64,000 nt of DNA, taken from NCBI RefSeq assembly GCF_003996985.1, contig NZ_RJJX01000013.1, positions 27,123 to 91,122 of the forward strand. The letters run 5' to 3'. This document shows positions 16,705 through 24,182 of this stretch, one piece after another. The stretch is from Ancylomarina longa (GTDB lineage Bacteria > Bacteroidota > Bacteroidia > Bacteroidales > Marinifilaceae). A program made the translations under genes and the position numbers. The number at the start of each line of letters is the position of its first letter. Within the stretch, counting starts at the first letter, position 1. The notes beneath the pieces are model-generated. The model saw only the letters and a list, made by a program, of their open reading frames with translations, made no database searches and was not told the origin of the DNA.

Positions 16705-18480
16705 ATGAAGAATAAGAGTTTACTTTCTCGGTTTTTAATATGGAGATTAAAAAATATTAAGGAACGGCAGTTCGTTCTTATATTGAGTTTTATAGTAGGT
16801 ATTGTGAGTGGATTATCAGCGCTTGTATTAAAAAGTGCAATTCACTTTACACATCATTTCCTAACAAAAGGATTAAATGTTGATTCTGCCAATCTTTTGT
16901 ATTTGGCATTTCCTGCCATTGGTATATTGCTTACAGTTCTGTATGTGAAGTTTTTTGTGAAGGACAATATTGGACACGGTGTTTCACGCATTTTATATGC
17001 CATATCCAAAAAGAATTCACATATAAAAAGTCATAACAATTACTCTTCGATAATTGCCAGTACACTCACCATTGGGTTTGGGGGTTCTATTGGATCTGAG
17101 GCTCCAATCGTTCTAACGGGCGCATCTATGGGATCCAATCTTGCCCGCATGTTTCACATGAATTATAAGATAGTTACTCTTATGGTAGGTTGTGGTGCAG
17201 CAGGTGCCATCGGGGGTATTTTTAAAGCTCCCATAGCAGGAATGGTATTCACACTGGAAGTTTTAATGCTGGATCTTACCATGGCTTCCCTAATACCTTT
17301 GTTGATTTCATCGATGACAGGAGCTAGTATCGCCTATTTCTTTATGGGAAAAGGCGTTTTACTTTCCTATACTGTTACTGAGCCATTTGTTTTTGGTAAT
17401 TTTCCCTATTATATACTCTTAGGTGTCTTCGCAGGATTTGCTTCTCTTTATTTCACCAGAATATCAATGTTCATTGAATCCAAATTTGAGGGAATAAGCA
17501 ACAGTTATCGAAAAATGCTTATTGGAGGTACGGTATTGGGTGTTCTCATTTTCTTGTTTCCTCCCTTATATGGTGAAGGATACAATACTATTCAAGCCCT
17601 GCTTAGTGGTAGTCATACCGATATTGTAAACAATAGTGTTTTCTATTTTTTAAGGGATAATTACTGGTTACTATTGGGATATGTGATGATGATTATCCTG
17701 TTTAAAGCCATTGCATCTTCTGTAACAACAGGTAGTGGTGGTGTTGGGGGTATATTTGCTCCTTCTTTATTCCTTGGTGGAGTATCCGGATTTTTTGTAG
17801 CGCGATTTGTCAATGGATTCAATTTCATAAAATTATCTGAAAGTAATTTTACATTGATTGGGATGGCAGGAATGATGGCAGGAGTGATGCACGCTCCACT
17901 TACAGCAATATTCCTAATTGTAGAAATAACCGGAGGATATGAGTTATTTATCCCAATTATGGTAACCGCAACCATAGCATATTTAACTATCATGTATTTC
18001 GAACCGCATTCTATCTATACCAAACATCTTGCAAAAAGAGGGGAATTGATAACTCACAATAAGGATAAGGCTGTTTTAACACTGATGAAATTAGGTAAGG
18101 TTATCGAAACGGATCTTAAACAGGTGAGTCCGGATGCTACCTTGGGCGAATTGGTGAAAATAATATCTCATTCTCAACGGAATATTTTTCCGGTTATTGA
18201 TGAGGAGGACAAATTAATGGGAATCGTTTTGTTGGATGATATTCGACACATCATGTTTAATCCGGAGATGTATGATAATATCTTTGTAAGAAACCTAATG
18301 ATAATGCCACCTGCCATATTGGATGCAGATGCTCCAATGGATAAAGTAATGCGTAAATTTGAAGAAACAGGCGCTTGGAATCTTCCTGTAACGCAGGATG
18401 AAAAATATCTGGGATTCGTATCTAAAGCCAAAATATTTAATGTGTATCGTAGAGTTTTGGTACACTTTTCGGATGAATAG
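16705..18480 (+). CDS. ClC chloride channel/transporter with C-terminal CBS pair (second paralog)
   Basis: 591 residues, collinear along its whole length with the gene at 14608, so a tandem duplication that has since diverged. The gating motif reads GSIGSEAP (Glu132) and the second motif GGVGGIFAPSLF. The loop equivalent to GSGIP reads GHGVS. Again Val (186) stands where E. coli ClC has the internal proton glutamate. The CBS pair lies near residues 460-590 (LKQVSPDATLGELVKII, LMGIVLLDDIRHIMF). The 21-bp repeat array begins 11 bp after the stop. Confidence 0.93.
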   Translation: MKNKSLLSRFLIWRLKNIKERQFVLILSFIVGIVSGLSALVLKSAIHFTHHFLTKGLNVDSANLLYLAFPAIGILLTVLYVKFFVKDNIGHGVSRILYAISKKNSHIKSHNNYSSIIASTLTIGFGGSIGSEAPIVLTGASMGSNLARMFHMNYKIVTLMVGCGAAGAIGGIFKAPIAGMVFTLEVLMLDLTMASLIPLLISSMTGASIAYFFMGKGVLLSYTVTEPFVFGNFPYYILLGVFAGFASLYFTRISMFIESKFEGISNSYRKMLIGGTVLGVLIFLFPPLYGEGYNTIQALLSGSHTDIVNNSVFYFLRDNYWLLLGYVMMIILFKAIASSVTTGSGGVGGIFAPSLFLGGVSGFFVARFVNGFNFIKLSESNFTLIGMAGMMAGVMHAPLTAIFLIVEITGGYELFIPIMVTATIAYLTIMYFEPHSIYTKHLAKRGELITHNKDKAVLTLMKLGKVIETDLKQVSPDATLGELVKIISHSQRNIFPVIDEEDKLMGIVLLDDIRHIMFNPEMYDNIFVRNLMIMPPAILDADAPMDKVMRKFEETGAWNLPVTQDEKYLGFVSKAKIFNVYRRVLVHFSDE

Positions 18481-18490
18481 AAAATACTGC

Positions 18491-18721
18491 CCTGCAAATA
18501 CACATTTCTATACTGCGAGATGCAATTTCCGCACAATAAGTACACATTTCGGTGCTCCGAGATATAATTTCCATGCTCCGAGATACAATTTTCATACGGC
18601 AAGCACATATTTCGATGCTCCGAGATGCAATTTCCATGCACCGAGATGTAATTTCCGTACGGCGAGCATATATTTCGATGCTCCGAGGTGTAATTTCTAT
18701 GCTGCAAGTACTCGATGCTAA
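18491..18721. repeat. array of eleven degenerate 21-bp tandem units
   Basis: The tract divides exactly into 21-bp units starting at 18491, 18512, 18533, 18554, 18575, 18596, 18617, 18638, 18659, 18680 and 18701. The best-conserved unit is GCTCCGAGATGYAATTTCCAT. A variant beginning ACGGCRAGCA recurs every third unit (18596, 18659), giving a 63-bp higher-order pattern. Because 21 is divisible by three, both strands stay open, producing antisense ORFs that are artefacts. It lies between the ClC gene and hutG. Confidence 0.9.
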
Positions 18722-18779
18722 ACTGCAAAATATTTCATGTTCAAAATAGTATCGTGGACAAATACATCCTGCAAATAAG

Positions 18780-18787
18780 TATATTTG
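18780..18787 (+). promoter_or_regulatory. possible -7 element of hutG
   Basis: TATATTTG is a perfect TAnnTTTG and lies 24 bp before the hutG ATG. The -33 region is not convincing. Confidence 0.4.
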
Positions 18788-18811
18788 TTTGCAATAAGAA
18801 AGCTATACTAA

Positions 18812-19813
18812 ATGAATAAATCCTACTATAAAACAGCAGATACCAATATCTGGAAGGGAAGAATTGATGATGAGGAAGACTATGATGCTTTTCGCTGGCA
18901 TCAAATTGTGCAGTTCATTAATCTAACAGAGAACGAGCAATCGATTAAAAAAGGTTTTGGTTTGCTGGGTTTTTGTTGCGATAAGGGAGTTTCCAATAAC
19001 TTAGGACGTACAGGAACTTCTCAGGCACCCAACAGTATCCGTAAAGAAATGGCGAATTTGCCTTGCAGTTTTCCTGCTGATACAAAGATTTATGATTGTG
19101 GAAATATTATTAGCGAGGATGGACAATTAGAGGATTTACAATTGGCATTGGCAGATGCCGTTTACCAAATATTACAATTAGGATTGTTCCCGATTATTCT
19201 GGGGGGAGGACATGAAATAGCATACGGGCATTACCTGGGAATTGAACGATTTTTGAAGGAACAGAATTTAAGCAATCCGGGTATTTTTAATTTGGATGCA
19301 CATTTCGATATGCGACCTTATTCTAAGGGAAGTAGTTCGGGAACTATGTTTGCTCAGATTGCTGACCGATGCCAACAAAAGGGGCAGCAATTTAAATATA
19401 TGGTAGCCGGAATTCAGCAATATGGCAATACGGTAAGTCTGTTTAAAAAGGCGAAAGAGTTAGATGTGAAATACATTATGGCCCGGGATATATCCAGCGA
19501 CAATATGTTTGCTGTAGGACAGGATATTGTTCGTTTTGCCAAAAAACAGGAAAGCATTTACCTTACCCTTTGTTCTGATGTTATTTCTTCGGCATATGCT
19601 CCGGGAGTTAGTGCACCTCAACCATTTGGATTGCATCCCGAAAGCCTTCTGAAAATAATGAAGACGCTTATTCAATCCGGCAAAGTAATCAGTTTTGATA
19701 TTGCCGAAGTTTCCCCTCGATTTGATGAGGATAACCGTACCTCAAAATTGGCGGCAATTATTGTGTTTGCTGTAATAAATGCAGTACTGGAATTTGGTGA
19801 TTTGAGGAAATAA
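18812..19813 (+). CDS. hutG: formimidoylglutamase (arginase/ureohydrolase family)
   Basis: A 333-residue binuclear metal hydrolase that would split formimino-glutamate to glutamate and formamide, the last step of one histidine degradation route. Metal motifs are GGGHE (His134) and DAHFD (Asp162, His164, Asp166). The third, normally [ST]xDxD, reads TLCSD (Cys254, Asp256), so one aspartate is replaced by cysteine. YAPGVSAPQPFGLHPE is typical of the HutG-like subgroup. No other hut gene is nearby, so the pathway assignment rests on family alone. Confidence 0.82.
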   Translation: MNKSYYKTADTNIWKGRIDDEEDYDAFRWHQIVQFINLTENEQSIKKGFGLLGFCCDKGVSNNLGRTGTSQAPNSIRKEMANLPCSFPADTKIYDCGNIISEDGQLEDLQLALADAVYQILQLGLFPIILGGGHEIAYGHYLGIERFLKEQNLSNPGIFNLDAHFDMRPYSKGSSSGTMFAQIADRCQQKGQQFKYMVAGIQQYGNTVSLFKKAKELDVKYIMARDISSDNMFAVGQDIVRFAKKQESIYLTLCSDVISSAYAPGVSAPQPFGLHPESLLKIMKTLIQSGKVISFDIAEVSPRFDEDNRTSKLAAIIVFAVINAVLEFGDLRK

Positions 19814-19849
19814 AACAATCCTGTTTTAAACGTTTTTCCACCGTCATTA

Positions 19850-20139
19850 TCACAACCTGGAATCAGATATTTTAAGGGTATTTAAGTCATATTCTAAAAA
19901 AGAACCCTCTGTGTTACAATTATTCACATAAACCGATAAATTTCCACCGTAATCAAGCAAAGTGTGCATTTTTACAGCTCCTTTGGCAGTCTTATATTTA
20001 GCCCAATCAAACAGACTTAAACAAAGACTAATTGTAGATCTAAAAGGAATATTTTTGATTTAATTCTGAATTTACATTTTTTTAAGCCTTCCATGGTTTC
20101 TTTCCCGAAGCTGTCAAAATCAAATTTCTCTTTTCCCAT
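19850..20139 (-). pseudogene. decayed IS4-type transposase fragment
   Basis: On the minus strand a fragment reads STISLCLSLFDWAKYKTAKG followed by AVKMHTLLDYGGNL, the catalytic core region of IS4-like DDE transposases (an Asp-containing DSTT/LCLS block and the KGAxKxHT block). An ATG at 20139 opens MGKEKFDFDSFGKE, but the frame shifts near 20038 and most of the protein is missing. It ends at a stop at 19850. No intact terminal inverted repeats were recognised. This is a relic, not a working element. Confidence 0.8.
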
Positions 20140-20207
20140 GTCTTAAGTTGCTTATTTAATCATTAAGCCTTTATATACACAGTTGCGTGAACAATATTTT
20201 TTCAGAT

Positions 20208-20248
20208 AAACAACAAAAGATCTCGCTAGTGGAGGTCTTTTGTTGTTT
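20208..20248. repeat. long inverted repeat (hairpin) next to the transposase relic
   Basis: AAACAACAAAAGATC (20208-20222) pairs with GGTCTTTTGTTGTTT (20234-20248): 15 positions with a single wobble or mismatch and an 11-base loop. No T-run follows in either direction, so a simple terminator is unlikely. Confidence 0.7.
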
Positions 20249-20516
20249 ACGGAGTAAGTTAGTCGTTCCTGCTCCTTTTTTATTCGCGCTGCGGCAAAAT
20301 TATAGCGTCCTGCACGAATTTTTGCAACATTGTCCAACTATGTTTTATCCTTTATTTAGAACTATTATCAGAATCTAAAATCGGTCTTCTAAATAATGTT
20401 TTATTAATTTTAAAAAACAAAAGGATAAAACACTTTTACGTTGTAGCTCATTAAACGCAACCTTTACATAGTTTTAGCATCTATATTTTAAGACTATCTT
20501 TTAACGAACCTATATT

Positions 20517-21005
20517 ATGAATAAGCTTTTCTCACTTTTCTTAATTATCCTTACGCTATCATGTAGTAAAGATTCTGAGCCGGAATCAAACTGTTATACA
20601 GAAACAGACCCACCAAGAAATAGCCATAAAGTAACTATTTAGCAGGGTGTCTGGGGAGATGTTTGGTTTTGGAGTGGAGATTTCATGCCAGTAGGACGTG
20701 GAGAAATATGTCAAGTGAAAAGAAAAGTCTATGTATATGAATTAACGACATTTAGTGATGTTGAACAAATTGACTACACTTCGTTTTTTTCTGCAATAAA
20801 TACAAAACTTGTGACAATAGTTGAATCTGATAATGAAGGATTCTTTCAAATTGAACTTGAACCTGGAAACTATAGTCTTTTCGTGAAAGAAGATGGTAAA
20901 TTTTATTCAAACCTTTTTGATTCAAATGGTATTTTTCCTGTCTATATAGAACTTGACAAAGTTAGTGAAGTGAGATTTGACATTACATATAAAGCTACCT
21001 TCTAA
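20517..21005 (+). pseudogene. lipoprotein gene interrupted by an in-frame amber codon
   Basis: The ATG at 20517 opens MNKLFSLFLIILTLSCSKDSEPE, a lipoprotein signal with lipobox LTLSC. The frame continues to a TAG at 20640-20642 and then runs on in the same frame (QGVWGDVWFWSGDFMPVGRG ...) to the TAA ending at 21005. Joined, it is about 162 residues with a Cna-B/carboxypeptidase-regulatory-like part (IVESDNEGFFQIELEPGNYSLFV) and a conserved YKATF end. A single nonsense change has split it, unless the stop is read through. The family appears to be small secreted lipoproteins of Bacteroidota; function unknown. Confidence 0.8.
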
Positions 21006-21019
21006 AATTAATGAGCTAC

Positions 21020-21086
21020 AATAAATAGAACTATGAGCGGTATGCAAGACCCAGCGATGAGTACATGTTGAACTACATCCCGTGTT
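21020..21086 (+). repeat. ~66-bp direct repeat, copy 1
   Basis: It begins AATAAATAGAACTATGAGCGG and matches 22739-22804 at about 58 of 66 positions, counted by eye. The two copies bracket the intron remnant and fic. Confidence 0.85.
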
Positions 21087-21321
21087 GCTTTGGAGTTTCT
21101 ATGCTTTTACCGAGGATTTTTCTTGTATTCTGAAGTATTCAGAGGGGAAGCTTGCATGAATTTGCTGCATCAATCTTCCTAATTTATGGATTTTCAACAG
21201 GCTGTACCGTGCAAAAAGCGATGAAAACCGAGAGATTAGGCCGTACAAATCCAGTCTTCATGAGAATGAAGATTGAAATGGGAAAATCCAATGCATCATG
21301 TATTCTGATTATTGCACAGTA

Positions 21322-21455
21322 GCTTGGTTCGATGGGTACGACGAAAGTACAAACGTTACAAGAATAGTATCTACCGTGCTTATGGATGGCTTAAGAGAAT
21401 AAAGAAACAGTTTCCATATCTATTTTATCATTGGAAGCTGCATTTTTCTATTTAA
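21322..21455 (+). pseudogene. group II intron maturase, C-terminal remnant
   Basis: The frame ending at the TAA at 21453-21455 reads SSLVRWVRRKYKRYKNSIYR, then AYGWLKRIKKQFPYLFYHWKL. This is the C-terminal maturase (GIIM/X domain) end of group II intron reverse transcriptases. A stop lies a few codons upstream in frame, and no reverse transcriptase domain is present, so the gene is truncated. It lies just before the RNA domains V and VI of the same intron, in the usual order. Confidence 0.8.
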
Positions 21456-21481
21456 CTTGTAACATGATTTATATACGACAA

Positions 21482-21554
21482 GAGCCGTATGATGGGAGAC
21501 TATCACGTACGGTTCTGTGAGAGACTTAGGGGGAAGTTCCCTTTGCCTACTCGA
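21482..21554 (+). ncRNA. group II intron domains V and VI (3' end of intron)
   Basis: GAGCCGTATGATGGG, a tetraloop-like GAGA, then CTATCACGTACGGTTC form the highly conserved domain V hairpin with the catalytic AGC-type base (21482-21515). A second hairpin (CTTAGGGGGAAGTTCCCT..., 21522-21551) with a bulged adenosine near its 3' side fits domain VI. The intron end would lie at CTCGAC, near 21554. The 5' part of the intron and most of its ORF are missing, so it cannot move by itself. Confidence 0.82.
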
Positions 21555-21597
21555 CCAATTTACCGTTAGGTCTCATGTAAAAAAACGCACTGCAAAT

Positions 21598-21635
21598 ATT
21601 GATATTTGTACCATATTTTATATTTTTGGTACAAA
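21598..21635 (+). promoter_or_regulatory. fic promoter embedded in a palindromic operator
   Basis: ATTG (21598-21601), 19 bases, then TATTTTTG (21621-21628) form a good -33/-7 promoter. Perfect inverted 9-mers TTTGTACCA (21605-21613) and TGGTACAAA (21627-21635), 13 bases apart, cover the spacer, the -7 box and the likely start site. A repressor bound here would block transcription. The winged helix at the C-terminus of the Fic protein is a candidate ligand. Confidence 0.65.
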
Positions 21636-21645
21636 TAAGAAGAAT

Positions 21646-22725
21646 ATGGGACAAAATGCACCACATTATAGACTCGAAAAACTTCCACCTCTCAGAGAGA
21701 AAGTGGAAACGATTGAGATATTGAGACAAACAAATAAATCAACGGCTGCATTAGCTGAATTAAAAGGTATTGCAAAGACAATTCCGAATCAGGCAATGTT
21801 AATTAATGCCATTGTTTTACAGGAAGCTAAAGATAGTTCCGAGATTGAGAATATTATTACAACACAAGATGAGCTTTATAAAGCATTGACTGTTAATAAA
21901 ACTCACATTTCACCAGAGACTAAGGAAGTTGTAAATTATCGTAAAGCAATATTTCAGGGATTTGACCTTGTCAAAAAACAAGGATTTTTAAGGGTTAATG
22001 ACATTGTGAGTATTCAACAAGAACTAGTGGATAATGATGCAGGGATTAGAAGTACACCAGGAACAGTTTTAAAAAATTACACAACTGGAGAAATTGTTTA
22101 TACACCACCACAAGATAAAGTCGAAATACTTGACTTACTGACCAATTTTATTAATCAATTTAATCAACAGGATGATTTGTCTCCATTGATTAACTTGGCA
22201 ATATTACATTATCAGTTTGAGAGTATTCACCCTTTTTATGATGGAAATGGTAGAACTGGACGGATTTTAAATATCTTGTATTTAATCCTAAACGAGTTGA
22301 TTGATGTTCCGATTTTATATTTAAGTTCTTATATCATCGCAAATAAACCAGAATATTATCGACTTCTAAACCAAACTAATAAGAATGGAAAATGGGAAGA
22401 ATGGATAATGTTTATGCTTAAGGCTGTTGAAAGTACTTCAAAAGATACAATTTCGAGGATTACCAATATTAAAAACCAACTTGATTTTACAATAATTAAG
22501 GTTCAACAAAAAGCACCTAAAGTTTATAGAAAAGAACTTGTTGAACTATTATTTGAGCAACCTTATTCAAAGATTGAGTTTGTTGTAAATACATTAGGTG
22601 TAGAAAGAAAAGCTGCGTCAAGATATTTAAAAGAGTTGGAAAGTATTGGTGTAATAGAATCTCAAAAAGTTGGAAGAGAAACATTATATATAAACAAAGA
22701 ATTGATTGAAATATTGAAACGATAA
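21646..22725 (+). CDS. class II Fic domain AMP-transferase with C-terminal winged helix
   Basis: The start is ATG 21646 (MGQNAPHYRLEKLPP), giving 359 residues. An in-frame ATG at 21517 lies inside intron domain V and upstream of the promoter, so it is rejected. The Fic motif HPFYDGNGRTGR starts at His195; such enzymes transfer AMP (or similar) to target proteins. The inhibitory-helix motif SSEIEN (Ser64, Glu68, Asn69) lies N-terminal, defining class II. Residues ~300-359 form a winged helix (ASRYLKELESIGVIE, VGRETLYINKE). It sits inside a mobile-element patch and may be self-regulated. Fic proteins can be toxin-like; no separate antitoxin gene is seen. Confidence 0.9.
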   Translation: MGQNAPHYRLEKLPPLREKVETIEILRQTNKSTAALAELKGIAKTIPNQAMLINAIVLQEAKDSSEIENIITTQDELYKALTVNKTHISPETKEVVNYRKAIFQGFDLVKKQGFLRVNDIVSIQQELVDNDAGIRSTPGTVLKNYTTGEIVYTPPQDKVEILDLLTNFINQFNQQDDLSPLINLAILHYQFESIHPFYDGNGRTGRILNILYLILNELIDVPILYLSSYIIANKPEYYRLLNQTNKNGKWEEWIMFMLKAVESTSKDTISRITNIKNQLDFTIIKVQQKAPKVYRKELVELLFEQPYSKIEFVVNTLGVERKAASRYLKELESIGVIESQKVGRETLYINKELIEILKR

Positions 22726-22738
22726 TGTACGAAAGCCT

Positions 22739-22804
22739 AATAAATAGAACTATGAGCGGTCTGCAAGCCCAGCGATGAATAGGTGTTGAGCTACATCGCG
22801 TTTT
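22739..22804 (+). repeat. ~66-bp direct repeat, copy 2
   Basis: This is the second copy of the 21020-21086 repeat, 13 bp after the fic stop. It contains a GCGATG...CATCGC pairing that is imperfect in copy 1. Confidence 0.85.
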
Positions 22805-22854
22805 ACTTGACACTATCCCGCAAAGTGTGTAAGTTATATTTGACACTATCGTCA

Positions 22855-22898
22855 CAAAAAAACTACGATTGCAGTACCTGTGCAATCGTAGTTTTTTA
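22855..22898. terminator. bidirectional terminator-like hairpin
   Basis: The stem ACTACGATTGCA / TGCAATCGTAGT has an A-run on the left and a T-run on the right. It can stop both the fic-side transcript and the convergent minus-strand gene at 22919. Confidence 0.85.
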
Positions 22899-22918
22899 AA
22901 GATCATCCACAATTCATA

Positions 22919-23509
22919 CTACATACTGATTGTTTTGCCTAATTTGTTGTGGTGTTTTCGATTCAAAGAATTTCTCTTCTGAAAATATTCTTGTTGTTTT
23001 TGAATCCATTCCTTGCGAAGCGAATCCATTTGATGATTCATTCGTTGCATGTGTTCTTCACGAAATTTCATATGTTCATTCATCATTTTATCAAAATCTT
23101 TGAAAAAATTCTGAGATTCATGCAAGGAGTCTTTGTTGAAAAAATCCGGATTAAAAAAATCATCATCAAAGAAGTCATTTGAAAAGAAAGGATCGGTAAA
23201 TCCTCTTTCCATAAGGCTATCGTTTCTAAAGAACTTTCGAAAATGATTCATCATGAATTTACTCTTCATCAATTTTTGATTAAACTGTTTCATCATAGAA
23301 GAATCAGCAATAAAATTTTTACTACTATCCGAAGACCAGGAATAAACATAGGTAGAATCGTATCTTATCAAGTTACCATTCTTGTCAAATTCCTTTTTAA
23401 CCTTGATGTTTTCGTTTGGAGAATTGGTTTTGTTTTTGGTTTGCGAAAATCCTAAACAGGGAATCAATAAAACCAAAACAAGAGGTGCAAATTTGCTTAA
23501 AGTTTTCAT
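22919..23509 (-). CDS. secreted Phe/Met/Asp-rich protein of unknown function
   Basis: About 196 residues from ATG 23509 (MKTLSKFAPLVLVLLIPCLG, a signal peptide ending near GFSQ). An in-frame ATG four codons earlier is possible. After a short beta-like part (VKKEFDKNGNLIRYDSTYVYSWSS) comes an acidic-aromatic stretch (FTDPFFSNDFFDDDFFNPDFF). A helical, charged C-terminus with many Met, Glu and Lys (MMNEHMKFREEHMQRMNHQM) ends the protein. I do not recognise a family; it is likely a periplasmic protein. Single gene, minus strand, with a terminator-like hairpin just beyond its stop. Confidence 0.65.
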   Translation of the reverse strand: MKTLSKFAPLVLVLLIPCLGFSQTKNKTNSPNENIKVKKEFDKNGNLIRYDSTYVYSWSSDSSKNFIADSSMMKQFNQKLMKSKFMMNHFRKFFRNDSLMERGFTDPFFSNDFFDDDFFNPDFFNKDSLHESQNFFKDFDKMMNEHMKFREEHMQRMNHQMDSLRKEWIQKQQEYFQKRNSLNRKHHNKLGKTISM

Positions 23510-23589
23510 TTTTAATTCCATTTAATGTTAATAGGATAAAATTACAAAATAGATATATAAATTGTCCGTTAAATAAGTTTAAAAGATAT

Positions 23590-23620
23590 TAAAAAGGCTA
23601 CTCTTGATGGGAGTAGCCTA
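23590..23620 (-). terminator. terminator of the twin membrane-protein genes
   Basis: A 9-bp stem AGGCTACTC / GAGTAGCCT, followed by a T-run on the minus strand, 27 bp after the stop at 23647. Confidence 0.85.
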
Positions 23621-23646
23621 AGCTAAGTGTTAAGATGCAAAATTTA

Positions 23647-24153
23647 TTATTCCATGTGTTTTAAATTAACAGCATAAAGAATTACAAATAAAACTGTGAA
23701 GCCTGCTCCAATCATCGTATTGGTGAGCATAGCATCAAAATCTATAAGTGCCAAAGGAACCAGTAACCAAAACAAGTTGGCAAAAGTATAAACGTAAAAA
23801 CCGTTCTTCTTTAATTTAAACATCATAAAAACACCAATTAGACTAATGATGGCAAATAAGCAATTTGCTCCAGTGATAAGATCCAGATTTTCTGCTGTAG
23901 CTTTTAATCGAATAATATTGTTTTGAACACTATTATATAAAAATCCGGAATCTATGTCAGCATCATTAAATTGATCCATTGCTGTTTCCATTTTTTCCAT
24001 TTCTGTCGTATAGGTAGTATCAAAAGTGACATACTGATAGGCAGAATAGATTAGTCCAAGTCCTCCGCTTCCAATCAATGATAGAATACACAAAACGGTT
24101 AAAAAAGTTGGTCTTTTTTTAGGGAGTTCAATTGTTGTAACATTTTCTTCCAT
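23647..24153 (-). CDS. four-helix membrane protein, paralog of its upstream neighbour
   Basis: 168 residues with about four transmembrane helices (near 18-40, 88-108, 117-135 and 142-162). The N-terminus RPTFLTVLCILSLIGSGGLG and the segment MFKLKKNGFYVYTFAN match the neighbour at 24183 (RPTLLTVLCILTFIGSGFNT, MFHLKKSGFYLYTLAQ), so the two arose by tandem duplication. Both end with FxVLFxxLYAxNxKHxx. Only 29 bp separates them. I know similar uncharacterised membrane proteins in Bacteroidota but no function. Confidence 0.75.
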   Translation of the reverse strand: MEENVTTIELPKKRPTFLTVLCILSLIGSGGLGLIYSAYQYVTFDTTYTTEMEKMETAMDQFNDADIDSGFLYNSVQNNIIRLKATAENLDLITGANCLFAIISLIGVFMMFKLKKNGFYVYTFANLFWLLVPLALIDFDAMLTNTMIGAGFTVLFVILYAVNLKHME

Positions 24154-24182
24154 AGTTAAATAGTTTTAGGGTAAATATTAAA

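Noticed and set aside
18491-18721. CRISPR array
   Set aside because: Units are contiguous, 21 bp and degenerate, with no unique spacers and no cas genes.
18174-18728. Long antisense ORF through the 21-bp array with a heptapeptide repeat ending in SEHRN, and plus-strand ORFs 18398-18721 and 18552-18749
   Set aside because: A 21-bp period keeps any frame open by chance. The ORFs overlap the ClC gene, lack a plausible start context, and disagree on frame and strand.
20152-20337. 61-residue minus-strand ORF (MDNVAKIRAGRYNFAAARIK)
   Set aside because: It runs through the 20208-20248 hairpin and has no family or neighbour support; more likely conserved non-coding debris near the IS relic.
21517-21645. 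N-terminal extension of fic from the ATG at 21517
   Set aside because: These codons lie in intron domains V-VI and upstream of the predicted promoter; ATG 21646 gives the normal Fic N-terminus.
22804-22854. Duplicated TTGACACTATC words after repeat copy 2, considered as IS ends
   Set aside because: Only 11 bp repeats and no transposase or target duplication; too little to call an element.
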